A program made the position numbers and the translations under genes. A DNA stretch of 64,000 nt from NCBI RefSeq assembly GCF_014639255.1, contig NZ_BMFV01000016.1, forward strand, positions 32,076 through 96,075. The letters are read 5' to 3'. The notes beneath the pieces are model-generated. The model was not told the origin of the DNA, did no database searches, and worked only from the letters and a program-made list of their open reading frames with translations. Positions 54,037-64,000 of the stretch are shown piece after piece. Position 1 is the stretch's first letter. Every line of letters begins with the position of its first letter. This DNA is from Pullulanibacillus pueri (GTDB lineage: Bacteria > Bacillota > Bacilli > Bacillales > Sporolactobacillaceae).

Positions 54037-55245
54037 TTAATGACTGCCTTGATAGACGTGAACGAAAGGTGTATCCATGTCGGCATCTTTTACAATAATG
54101 GATTCTGGTTGATTAGTCATATTGCTAATATAGACTTCAACTGGGGTATTGCGGTCAAATGGAAATTTAGTTTGCAATAGACTTGAAACATAATTTGTAA
54201 AGGACATTATTTCCGTTTCATCATAAAATGGAACATGAATATTGATCGTCAATCTTTGTATTTTGTCTGCCTTTATGAAGGCATTACCGATGACTCCAAT
54301 GTTATTAGAGAAATAGCCTTTTACTGATTTCTGGAATGTATCAAACTTATCACTGTAATCTGGATATTTGCTGGCAGCTTGGTCAGAAGGTAATAATACA
54401 TTATCTTCATTGGTCGCCTTCCAATGATCAATGGTTGTTTTACCTGCCCCGACTTCACCTACAGAATAAAAGTGTCCTGGTGAATCATAGCCTGGAGATG
54501 ATTCTAAATAGAGACCGATAAACACAGGGACATTTTCTAACCCTTTGATCTGTCGAATCCGTTGGAGCACTTTATTCGCATAGGCCTTCCCTTTTTCCAT
54601 TTGATCTTTAGCATTAAGCGTGACATCGACGGGATAGGTTTTTCCCGTCTCACTATAGTAGATACTTTGGTTGTAGACGGAATTCATCGAAATGGCAAGT
54701 GAAATCCCGCCTAATTTATATTGATTCTTGCCTTTTTTAGTCAGATAATCCTGTTCTAGAACATAACTCAACTCTTTCGGCGAGTCTTCAGCCATTTTAC
54801 CTATGTCGCTTCCACTACCAAAAGCAGGATTTAATCCTTTGAGATTTTCCCCAGGATATTTCACCTTTTTCCCTTTTGGCTTTCTTGAAATCATTTCGTT
54901 AATAACATCGGAAGAAATATATTGACCACTTTGAAAATAATATTTATCAGGATCGTAAGTCCCTTTAGAAAGTCGCATGAGTCCTGTTTCAATCTCATCT
55001 ATATCCGTTCGGTTATTCACACCATACGTAATGTATCCACGCGTGGAGCTATCCTTACTGGAATGAATGGTCCGATAGTCCTTTCCATTCTCCTGTGGAA
55101 TCACTGTAACCTGTTCCTTACTCCCTTTTGGAGTATCAGTAACAATTTGCTTATTATCATCTTTTGACCAGGGCATCGTACACGCTGTTGTGACTAAGAG
55201 CAACATAACCATAATCAGCCCTAAACCCAGTGCCTTTCGTTTCAA
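54037..55245 (-). CDS. camS: CamS family sex-pheromone lipoprotein
   Basis: 402 residues; I use the TTG at 55245 (reading M-KRKALGLGLIMVML), nine bases after GAGGAG; another TTG lies at 55254. N-terminal lipoprotein signal with lipobox LVTTAC, so the mature protein is anchored outside the membrane. The body matches CamS (GYITYGVNNRTDIDEIETGLMRLSKG; LKGLNPAFGSGSDIGKMAEDSP). In enterococci and staphylococci its signal peptide yields the cAM373 pheromone. Located four codons after ligA in the same operon, like yerH in B. subtilis. Confidence 0.92.
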   Translation of the reverse strand: MKRKALGLGLIMVMLLLVTTACTMPWSKDDNKQIVTDTPKGSKEQVTVIPQENGKDYRTIHSSKDSSTRGYITYGVNNRTDIDEIETGLMRLSKGTYDPDKYYFQSGQYISSDVINEMISRKPKGKKVKYPGENLKGLNPAFGSGSDIGKMAEDSPKELSYVLEQDYLTKKGKNQYKLGGISLAISMNSVYNQSIYYSETGKTYPVDVTLNAKDQMEKGKAYANKVLQRIRQIKGLENVPVFIGLYLESSPGYDSPGHFYSVGEVGAGKTTIDHWKATNEDNVLLPSDQAASKYPDYSDKFDTFQKSVKGYFSNNIGVIGNAFIKADKIQRLTINIHVPFYDETEIMSFTNYVSSLLQTKFPFDRNTPVEVYISNMTNQPESIIVKDADMDTPFVHVYQGSH

Positions 55246-55258
55246 AACGTTCAACTCC

Positions 55259-57316
<2,058 letters not shown>

Positions 57317-57383
57317 CTACTCTCAAAAAGTAGGATAAGCAAAAGTAGGATTAAAGGTGACTTTTAACTTTTGTATGCCTTCT

Positions 57384-59639
57384 TTATATCTTATCAATCG
57401 GCGCAAAGCTTGCGAGCAACCGTTTGATCCCTGTAGGATTCGCAAACGCAATGTCTAACTCCATGGAGTCGCCTTCGCCTTTGATGCTCACAACCGTTCC
57501 TTCACCCCATTTTTTATGACTGACGCGATCGCCGACAGACCAATCACTTTCAGCATTGACATTCTTCTTCGCTGTCATTGGACGCTTTTGAACGGGAGCG
57601 GTTGGTGTTGAATTAGAACCCATAGCAGTGCGCGCTTGCCCAAAAGGCGTGCGAGATCTAGAAGCAGAGCCTGCTCCCCATCCCATGGAACGCTCCTGCT
57701 CTTCTCGCTCGATAAGCTCTTCAGGGATTTCAGCAATAAAACGTGACTCGGGATTAGCATTCATTCTTCCGAACAAGGTCCGCATCTGTGCATTAGTTAA
57801 ATACAATTGCTTTTCTGCGCGCGTAATTCCAACGTAGGCCAATCGGCGCTCTTCTTCCATTTCCTCTTCTTCCATTAGGGAGCGACTATGTGGAAAGACG
57901 CCTTCCTCCATCCCCGCCAGGAACACAATTGGAAATTCAAGACCTTTGGCGGCATGAAGCGTCATGAGCGTCACCCCAGGACCTTGATGCTTATCTTCCT
58001 CTTCCATCCCCATATCGCTGTCCAATGCCAGTTCAGATAGAAAGGCAATTAAAGATTTATCCTCGTTGTTTTTCTCGAAGTCCTGAGTGACCGATAAAAA
58101 TTCATCAAGGTTTTCTAATCGACTTTGTGATTCTAAGGTCTTTTCATCTTTTAAGGCCTTGCGATAGCCTGATTTATCAAGAACATCTTCCACCAGTTCT
58201 GTCACTGAGAGGTACTCCTGCATTTGTGACCAGTTTAAAATTTGGTCTGCAAATTCCACTAGAGATTTGGCTGCCCTTTTCGGAACCGCGGTTTGTTCAA
58301 TCTCTTGTATGGCTTGAATAAGAGAGATATCCTGCTGTAAGGCGTAATCTGCCAGTTTATCTAATGAAGAAGCTCCAATGCCTCTTTTCGGAACATTGAC
58401 GACACGCGCAAAACTGATATCATCATCGGGATTGGCTACTAATCTAAGATAGCCTAATAAATCTTTGATTTCTTTACGTTCGTAGAATTTGATCCCCCCG
58501 ACCATACGATAAGGAATATTCGATTTTACGAGCATTTCCTCAACAACACGTGATTGAGCATTAGTACGATAGAGCACTGCCATCTCACTGTACTTGAAGC
58601 CTTCTCTTGAAAGTTCCGCGATCTTACCCGCTATAAAACGACCTTCATCATGCTCATTATCCGCACGATAATAATAGATTGGGTTGCCCTCCATATTATC
58701 TGTCCAAAGATTCTTTGGTCTCCGACTATAGTTATTAGCAATCACTCGGTTGGCCGCTTGTAAAATTTTCTTCGTTGAGCGATAGTTTTGCTCCAGGAGA
58801 ATCACTTCAGTATCAGGGTAATCCTTCTCGAAGGATAAGATATTTTGGATATCCGCACCACGCCATCTATAAATAGACTGATCTGAGTCACCTACAACGC
58901 ATAAGTTCCGAAACCGTTCTGCTAAGAGTTTAACGAGTGTATATTGGGCATGGTTTGTATCTTGATACTCGTCTACATGAATATATTGAAATTTTCTTTG
59001 GTAATAGGTTAAGGCTTCTGGGACACGTTTGAACAAGTGGATGGTGGTCATGATCAAGTCATCAAAGTCAAGTGAGTGGTTTTTCAGAAGGCGTTTCTCA
59101 TACTCCATGTACACATCTCGAACAATCTCTTCATAGGCACCCTTCGCGATTTTGGCATAATCGTCAGCCGTTTTCAGTTCGTTCTTTGCTGAGCTAATGG
59201 TTCCCAAAATACCACGGGGATTAAACTTCTTAGGATCAATGTTCTTTTCTTTTAAAATTTGCTTAATCACGGAAACTTGATCGGTTCCATCTAAAATGGA
59301 GAAGTTGCGATTGATGCCAATACGATCTGCATCGCGCCGTAAAATTCGGACACACATCGAGTGAAACGTGGATACCCACAAATCTTCTGCAAGCGGGCCC
59401 GTTAATCCCACTAAGCGCTCCTTCATTTCTTTTGCGGCTTTATTTGTAAATGTGATCGCGAGCACATTCCATGGTGCGACTTCCTTTTCGATTAAAAGGT
59501 AAGCAATCCGATGTGTCAGGACTCTCGTCTTCCCACTGCCAGCTCCGGCCATGAGTAATAGAGGGCCGTGAGTATGCTGGACAGCCTTCTTTTGTTCTGG
59601 ATTCAAGCCTTTTAATAGGTTGTCCACGATATCTTGCAT
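57384..59639 (-). CDS. pcrA: ATP-dependent DNA helicase PcrA
   Basis: 751 residues, [20 protein letters not shown]. UvrD-type SF1A helicase: [20 protein letters not shown] (I), [14 protein letters not shown] (II), [15 protein letters not shown] (III), LEQNYRST (IV), [25 protein letters not shown] (V), and [18 protein letters not shown] (VI). C-terminal Tudor-like RNA polymerase-binding end: [26 protein letters not shown]. 34 bases after pcrB. Confidence 0.97.
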   Translation of the reverse strand: MQDIVDNLLKGLNPEQKKAVQHTHGPLLLMAGAGSGKTRVLTHRIAYLLIEKEVAPWNVLAITFTNKAAKEMKERLVGLTGPLAEDLWVSTFHSMCVRILRRDADRIGINRNFSILDGTDQVSVIKQILKEKNIDPKKFNPRGILGTISSAKNELKTADDYAKIAKGAYEEIVRDVYMEYEKRLLKNHSLDFDDLIMTTIHLFKRVPEALTYYQRKFQYIHVDEYQDTNHAQYTLVKLLAERFRNLCVVGDSDQSIYRWRGADIQNILSFEKDYPDTEVILLEQNYRSTKKILQAANRVIANNYSRRPKNLWTDNMEGNPIYYYRADNEHDEGRFIAGKIAELSREGFKYSEMAVLYRTNAQSRVVEEMLVKSNIPYRMVGGIKFYERKEIKDLLGYLRLVANPDDDISFARVVNVPKRGIGASSLDKLADYALQQDISLIQAIQEIEQTAVPKRAAKSLVEFADQILNWSQMQEYLSVTELVEDVLDKSGYRKALKDEKTLESQSRLENLDEFLSVTQDFEKNNEDKSLIAFLSELALDSDMGMEEEDKHQGPGVTLMTLHAAKGLEFPIVFLAGMEEGVFPHSRSLMEEEEMEEERRLAYVGITRAEKQLYLTNAQMRTLFGRMNANPESRFIAEIPEELIEREEQERSMGWGAGSASRSRTPFGQARTAMGSNSTPTAPVQKRPMTAKKNVNAESDWSVGDRVSHKKWGEGTVVSIKGEGDSMELDIAFANPTGIKRLLASFAPIDKI

Positions 59640-59672
59640 ATTACCACTCCCATTTTATAAAGGTACTTATTC

Positions 59673-60374
59673 CTACTTATTCACTTGGATTTCTTTTACA
59701 GCCTTAACAGTCTTTAATGCCGTTTTTATATCTTCATAAATGACATTACCCACAATAACGGTATCCGCATGGGCAGCCATCTCTTTGGCCTTCACCACGG
59801 TATCAATCCCGCCCCCATAAAAGAGTTGGGTCTCTTGTAGTGTCTGCCTGACTTCCCGAACGACATCAACGTCTCCGTAAGTACCACTATATTCCAGATA
59901 GAAAACGGGTAAATGAAACATTCGTTCAGCCATCATCGCATAGGCAACAATATCCTCTGTCTCAAGGTCGGTGGTTGCCGCTGTTAATTGCGCGGCCTTC
60001 GCGTCCGGATTAAGAATACAATAGCCTTCCATGATCACTTCATCCCAATGGAGTGTCTTGCCAAATGCTTTGATGGCTTCATGATGAAAACCAACAATCC
60101 AATCAGGATGACTACTATTTAGCACCGTCGGAATCATGTAATAATCAAATCCCGGAGTGACAGCATCTATATTAGAAATTTCCAAAGCACAATCGACTGC
60201 ATATTGTCGAATCCTACTAAGTAGATGCAAGGTATTATCAAGGGTCACACCATCGGTACCGCCGACAATGACCGCATCTGTCCCGGACTCACAAATCTGT
60301 TCAATGGCTTTATCATCAATAGGTTTATTGGGATCAAGTTTAAAAACATGACGCCAATCCTTATACTCATTCAC
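59673..60374 (-). CDS. pcrB: Heptaprenylglyceryl phosphate synthase
   Basis: 233 residues from a GTG at 60374, [24 protein letters not shown]-barrel prenyltransferase that joins heptaprenyl diphosphate to glycerol-1-phosphate: [19 protein letters not shown] near residue 30, [27 protein letters not shown] near 165, and [13 protein letters not shown] near 190. A member of the Bacillales PcrB group, upstream of pcrA as expected. Confidence 0.96.
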   Translation of the reverse strand: MNEYKDWRHVFKLDPNKPIDDKAIEQICESGTDAVIVGGTDGVTLDNTLHLLSRIRQYAVDCALEISNIDAVTPGFDYYMIPTVLNSSHPDWIVGFHHEAIKAFGKTLHWDEVIMEGYCILNPDAKAAQLTAATTDLETEDIVAYAMMAERMFHLPVFYLEYSGTYGDVDVVREVRQTLQETQLFYGGGIDTVVKAKEMAAHADTVIVGNVIYEDIKTALKTVKAVKEIQVNK

Positions 60375-60549
60375 TAACAGTTCCTCCTAAAAGGTAGGTA
60401 TCCAAACAAGCCAAAAGGTCTGCGGGCCAATCCTAGGCTTTTATGCCAAAATATTCACCGTATACCGACCTTTCTTGCATAGCTCATTCAAAAACACTCT
60501 AGCAGGATTATACCATATCCACTCCTTCTGTTATAGGCATAGAAAAGAC

Positions 60550-60578
60550 AAAAACTCCAGCCCTTGACTGAAGTTTTT
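60550..60578 (-). terminator. Rho-independent terminator after threonine aldolase
   Basis: Minus-strand AAAAACTTCAG/CTGGAGTTTTT stem (one G-T pair), seven-base loop, ending in TTTTT, seven bases after the stop. Confidence 0.85.
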
Positions 60579-60584
60579 CTCCTT

Positions 60585-61604
60585 TTATAATCTATTAAGC
60601 TGGCTCAATACGATGTCAATGTCTTTAGATGATACTTCATAGTTTGTCGTCATTCGGATGGCAGTGGGCCCAACGCTATTGGCTAGAATGCCTTGCTCTT
60701 CTAATCGCTGAACAAAATCACTGGAGGACCAACCTCTTTCCGAGACATCCACTAAAACAATATTCGTTTCAACCAAATTGGCTACTTGGAGCCCCTTTAT
60801 ATTTGCGATGCCATCTGCTAGTTTTTTGGCATGATCATGGTCCTCTTGCAAGCGATCCACCATTTGCGTAAGAGCAATAAGTCCTGGCGCCGCTAGAATT
60901 CCTGCTTGCCTTAGACCTCCACCTAAGCGTTTGCGCCATTTCCGTGCTCGTTTAATAAAGGCATGGCTCCCAGCAATTAGTGAACCGACAGGCGCTCCTA
61001 AACCTTTTGACAGGCAGATTTGCGTTGTATCTGTATACTGAGCAAAATCTCTTACAGGTCTCTGGGTGGCTACCGCCGCATTAAAAAGACGGGCACCATC
61101 GAGATGAACCGGAATATCATGCTTCTGAGCAATAGCGTAAAGCTCCGCCATATTTTCGATAGGGACAACAGCCCCACCCGCTCGGTTATGGGTGTTTTCC
61201 AAGCAAATCAAGCCGGTTTCTGGAAGATGGACATCCTCAGCATCACGAATCGCTGCTTCAATACGACTTGCCTTCATTGCCCCACGGTCCCCTTTAATTG
61301 TCCGGGGCTGTACACCCGCAAAAGCCGAAATAGCTGCACCCTCATAATAAAAAATGTGAGCTTCCTCTTCTAATAAAATTTCATTGCCAGCAACACAATG
61401 GGTGAGCACCGCTATTTGATTCCCTTGCGTCCCACTGGTCACAAATAGGGCAGCCTCTTTCCCAAGTAAGTCTGCTGCTGTTTCTTCCAACTTTGCCACT
61501 GTTGGATCTTCACCATAAACATCATCGCCCACTTCCGCTTCATAAACGGCCCGGCGCATCGCTTCTGTCGGCTTGGTCACTGTATCACTTCGTAAATCGA
61601 TCAT
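60585..61604 (-). CDS. ltaE: Low-specificity L-threonine aldolase
   Basis: 339 residues from the ATG at 61604 (MIDLRSDTVTKPTEAMRRAV) after AGGAGGG. PLP-dependent fold I enzyme: GKEAALFVTSGTQGNQ, ENTHNRAGG, PVHLDGARLFNAAV (Asp), and SKGLGAPVGSLIAG containing the PLP lysine near residue 200. Splits threonine into glycine and acetaldehyde. Single gene with its own terminator. Confidence 0.93.
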   Translation of the reverse strand: MIDLRSDTVTKPTEAMRRAVYEAEVGDDVYGEDPTVAKLEETAADLLGKEAALFVTSGTQGNQIAVLTHCVAGNEILLEEEAHIFYYEGAAISAFAGVQPRTIKGDRGAMKASRIEAAIRDAEDVHLPETGLICLENTHNRAGGAVVPIENMAELYAIAQKHDIPVHLDGARLFNAAVATQRPVRDFAQYTDTTQICLSKGLGAPVGSLIAGSHAFIKRARKWRKRLGGGLRQAGILAAPGLIALTQMVDRLQEDHDHAKKLADGIANIKGLQVANLVETNIVLVDVSERGWSSSDFVQRLEEQGILANSVGPTAIRMTTNYEVSSKDIDIVLSQLNRL

Positions 61605-62031
61605 TATACACCCTCCTAATCCCTTTGCTATAACTTTCAATCTATTGATTTGGCTTCATTATAGCTTAATGCTCTAGTTTTCGATAGTAACTTCATTGCT
61701 CCTAAATTCTCTATTTAGTCATCTTTTATTGCTTACATAACCCCTCACAATACTCCGCTCTACACGCACCTGTTAAACATATTAGAAAAGCCAGGCATAA
61801 AAGCATGCCCGGTCCTGCCCTGTCTTATTAAGCACTAAAAGAGTTTCCGAAGATGCACTAACTTTGGACTCTTGTTCCCTTCTTGCTCTCGGCTCTGTCC
61901 GAGGGGCTTTGACTTTGGACCCGAGTTGACTTCTCGCTTTGTTTTCTGTCCGAAGCATTCTCTTTTATGACGTTCCAAAAAAGGGCTAGATAACTTGAGA
62001 ACCTGCCCTTTTAGAATCCTTTTTTATATAG
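61605..62031. other. Intergenic region with degenerate repeats
   Basis: 427 bases without a supported gene. Between about 61840 and 61965 there are several TTTGGAC, GTCCGA and TCCGAAG words spaced as in the 52-bp array at 45.5 kb, but too degenerate to call units. A small hairpin GGCAT-AAAAGC-ATGCC lies near 61794-61809. Confidence 0.5.
61977..62012 (-). terminator. Rho-independent terminator after the short-chain dehydrogenase
   Basis: AAAAGGGC and GCCCTTTT arms 18 bases apart; on the minus strand the second arm runs into TTTTTTGG. About 20 bases after the dehydrogenase stop. Confidence 0.7.
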
Positions 62032-63018
62032 TTAAAACTTTGTACCTGTAAGCTCTTCACTCAAAGCCCATAAACGTTCGGCACTTTGAGGATCAATTGC
62101 CCAAGGTCTAACGCCTGGCGTCGGCGCATTGACTGGATTGATTTCTGCGATGTCCACATTTTCACAATATACGCCGCCTTTGCCTGCCAATTGCTCACTT
62201 GTTGCACACCAAACAATGGTTGCCGCACCCTCAGGAATGGTCTTTGTCTCGTTGTTGTACTCCATTATCCGTCGCTGCCCCTGTTCATCCAGTGCTCCCA
62301 TCGCTTTCAATTCCTCATCAGAAAGATGTCTTGCCAAATCGGTAACAATGGTACCAGGATGGACGGCAAAGGCTCGGATATTATCAGCTGTCCCTCTTTT
62401 ATCGAGTTCGACAGCAAATAGAGCGTTGGCTGTTTTGGATTGTCCGTAAGCTGCCCACTTATCGTAGGCTCTATGATGATAATGAAGATCCGCAAAATCG
62501 ATATCGCTCATACGGTGCCCCCGAGAAGACAATGAGATCACTCTTGCTCCATTCGCTTTCTTCAAAGCCGGCCACAATCCTGCCGCTAGCTGAAAATGCC
62601 CAAGATGATTGGTTGCAAAATGTGATTCAAAACCTCGTGCGTCATGCTTAAGAGGAACAGCCATAATCCCAGCGGCATTAATAAGAAGATGAAGTGGACG
62701 ACGGGAAGCGATAAATCGCTGTACAAAAGCATCAATAGACCGCGGATCAGAAAGGTCAAGTGTCTCTAGCTCAATATTCGGTAGGCCTTTAAGCGCCGCT
62801 TCCGCTTTTTCTCTAGTTCTGGCAGGAACGATCACCGTTGCTCCTGCTTCCGCGAGTACACGTGTGGTTTCAAGTCCGAGACCTGAATAACCGCCTGTTA
62901 TAATCGCTATTTTCCCACTTAAATCCTGGTTTCCTAATGCCTCTTGTGCTGTTGTTCTCGGCCCATAGCCGGAATGTATCGGTGCTTGTTGAGGTAACTT
63001 TTTCTGGTTTAACATCAT
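62032..63018 (-). CDS. Short-chain dehydrogenase/reductase
   Basis: 328 residues; start taken at the ATG at 63018 (MMLNQKKLPQQ). Rossmann TGGYSGLGLETTRVLAEAGATVIVPAR near residue 45 (TGxxxGxG), NAAGIM near 118, catalytic Ser region RVISLSSRGH, and YGQSKTANALF (YxxxK) near 200. Resembles retinol-dehydrogenase or WW-domain-oxidoreductase-like SDRs; the substrate cannot be told. It follows the MerR gene after 64 bases and is likely controlled by it. Confidence 0.9.
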   Translation of the reverse strand: MMLNQKKLPQQAPIHSGYGPRTTAQEALGNQDLSGKIAIITGGYSGLGLETTRVLAEAGATVIVPARTREKAEAALKGLPNIELETLDLSDPRSIDAFVQRFIASRRPLHLLINAAGIMAVPLKHDARGFESHFATNHLGHFQLAAGLWPALKKANGARVISLSSRGHRMSDIDFADLHYHHRAYDKWAAYGQSKTANALFAVELDKRGTADNIRAFAVHPGTIVTDLARHLSDEELKAMGALDEQGQRRIMEYNNETKTIPEGAATIVWCATSEQLAGKGGVYCENVDIAEINPVNAPTPGVRPWAIDPQSAERLWALSEELTGTKF

Positions 63019-63082
63019 TGTAGCCCCCATTTTTCATCTATCTTTTGATATAACTTGTATTTTTTCATATGCATAGGAATAC

Positions 63083-63454
63083 TTAGCTTTTCTTTCCGCC
63101 ACCATCAATTTCCTTAAAATGTTCGAGTTTATAATGGATTGTTTGAAGAACGCTTTGTCTCTCTTCAATTTGCTTCTCTACATCCTTAGCATGTCTCTCC
63201 AGTAACTGATAACAATCGGTAATCTCTCCTCGCTTATAGGCGTCGATGTACGATTTAATCGATGCAAGCGACATGTCCGTTCGCTTCAAGTTAACAATGA
63301 ATGTAATATAGCGTAGCTCAGATTCTGTGTATTCTTTATACCCCCTGTTATTTTTTTTCGGTATAGGAATAAGACCAATCTTCTCATAATATCGCAGGGT
63401 ATCCACTGAAAGCTGCGTCCTTTTTGCCACTTCTGATATGCGGAGTCCTGGCAT
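63083..63454 (-). CDS. MerR family regulator
   Basis: 123 residues; ATG at 63454 (MPGLRISEVAKRTQLS) fits the GAGGAGG spacing better than the ATG at 63460. N-terminal winged HTH: ISEVAKRTQLSVDTLRYYEKIGLIPIPKKNNRGYKEYTESELRYITFIVNLKRTDMSL, then a coiled-coil dimer helix (LLERHAKDVEKQIEERQSVLQTIHYKLEHF) without the Cys set of metal sensors. Probably senses a small molecule and activates itself plus the dehydrogenase gene through the 19-bp-spacer promoter. Confidence 0.93.
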   Translation of the reverse strand: MPGLRISEVAKRTQLSVDTLRYYEKIGLIPIPKKNNRGYKEYTESELRYITFIVNLKRTDMSLASIKSYIDAYKRGEITDCYQLLERHAKDVEKQIEERQSVLQTIHYKLEHFKEIDGGGKKS

Positions 63455-63481
63455 CTCCATACACCTCCTCTTTGCACGATA

Positions 63482-63512
63482 AATGTACACCATGGAGTTC
63501 ACTCCATGTCAA
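63482..63512 (-). promoter_or_regulatory. MerR-type promoter with 19-bp spacer and dyad
   Basis: Minus strand TTGACA at 63507-63512 and TACATT at 63482-63487, 19 bp apart. The spacer holds the dyad ATGGAG-TGAA-CTCCAT (63492-63507). Overlong spacers bound by the regulator are the hallmark of MerR activation. Confidence 0.88.
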
Positions 63513-63679
63513 ACTGGAACATTTCGGACATTAGTATTGTGTCCAGCTATAGCCATTCATGATATTAGAAAAGTTTTTAATGCCGAAATGCACCGTCAGC
63601 CGTAAACAGATTGAAATGGAGATCAACACCGTGGCCCTTATAAGGTCTTCTATTGAGTTATAAATTTTTACATTACAGG
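63513..63679. other. Intergenic region right of the MerR promoter
   Basis: About 170 bases, no gene seen, leading into the repeat array that runs off the right edge. Confidence 0.4.
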
Positions 63680-64000
63680 AAAACGGGCTTCAGCGAGATG
63701 CCTTGGCGACCGTTTTGACTTAGAATCCAGAAAACGGGCTTCAGAAAGGCGCCTTGGTGACCGTTTTGACTTAGAATTTGAAAAACGGGCTTCAGAAAGG
63801 CGCCTTGGTGACCGTTTTGACTTAGAATCCAGAAAACGGGCTTCAGGAAGGCGCTTTGGTGACCGTTTTGACTTAGAATCCAGAAAACGGGCTTCAGAAA
63901 GGCGCCTTGGTGACTGTTTTGACTTAGAATTTGAAAAACGGGCTTCAGAAAGGCGCCTTGGTGACCGTTTTGACTTAGAATCCAGAAAACGGGCTTCAGA
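63680..64000. repeat. 51-bp tandem repeat array running off the right edge
   Basis: Units start with AAAACGGG at 63680, 63731, 63782, 63833, 63884, 63935 and 63986, an exact 51-bp period; the last is cut by the window edge. Each has AAAACGG...CCGTTTT terminal arms and a central AAGGCGCCTT palindrome (altered in the first unit). Units end either ATCCAG or ATTTGA. No spacers. Confidence 0.95.

Noticed and set aside
53652..54040. Overlapping plus-strand frames of 104-115 residues and a minus frame of 94
   Set aside because: All lie in the 114-bp repeat; several frames open at once with Phe/Leu/Ser-rich products and no start signals indicate composition, not coding.

Overview
The window comes from a low-GC Gram-positive bacterium of the order Bacillales. 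The chromosomal genes on the right (rlmD, dagK, gatCAB, camS, ligA, pcrA, pcrB) are typical Bacillaceae-type housekeeping genes, many Shine-Dalgarno sequences are GGAGG-like, and GTG and TTG starts occur. The genus cannot be read from the sequence alone.

Positions 1 to about 32,000 hold most of a siphovirus-type prophage with an HK97-like head, read almost entirely on the minus strand. Read from right to left, its order is: a sigma-like early regulator with a structured leader (31.4-32.1 kb); replication and recombination genes (DUF2800 nuclease, DUF2815 ssDNA-binding protein, a family A DNA polymerase interrupted by an in-frame TGA, KilAC antirepressor, DUF4406, VapE primase-helicase, VRR-NUC, SNF2 helicase); a late regulator (DUF1492); HNH endonuclease and small terminase; a cassette of metK, ParB-methyltransferase, a virulence-type protein, DUF4314, amidoligase, gamma-glutamylcyclotransferase and DUF5049; large terminase, portal, ClpP-like protease and capsid; then connectors, tail tube, tail chaperone with a classical -1 slippery site, tape measure, Dit and a Gp37-like tail protein cut by the left edge. 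Lysis genes and the integrase are not in the window. Two independently transcribed cargo units interrupt the phage plan: a plus-strand Xre/peptide deformylase pair (18.6-19.5 kb) and an LCMT-type methyltransferase with its own consensus promoter, leader hairpin and terminator (25.9-27.0 kb).

Positions 32.3-40.6 kb form a plus-strand, six-gene operon with its own promoter: a small Xre regulator, three genes that look like an ABC-three-component (ABC-3C) system (a zinc-finger/C-terminal component, a middle component, and a DUF2326-type ABC ATPase), and a type III restriction-modification pair (Mod, Res). This is the best candidate for an unusual system in the window. It ends at the 3' end of rlmD, a plausible integration site for the whole element.

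Positions 40.8-64 kb are chromosomal and entirely on the minus strand: rlmD, dagK, an FadH-type flavin oxidoreductase, the gatCAB operon, a SWIM/SNF2 pair, camS-ligA-pcrA-pcrB, threonine aldolase, a short-chain dehydrogenase and a MerR regulator with a textbook 19-bp-spacer promoter. Gaps between these genes carry three different tandem-repeat arrays with units of 52, about 114 and 51 bp. No tRNA, rRNA, CRISPR array or transposase was recognised.
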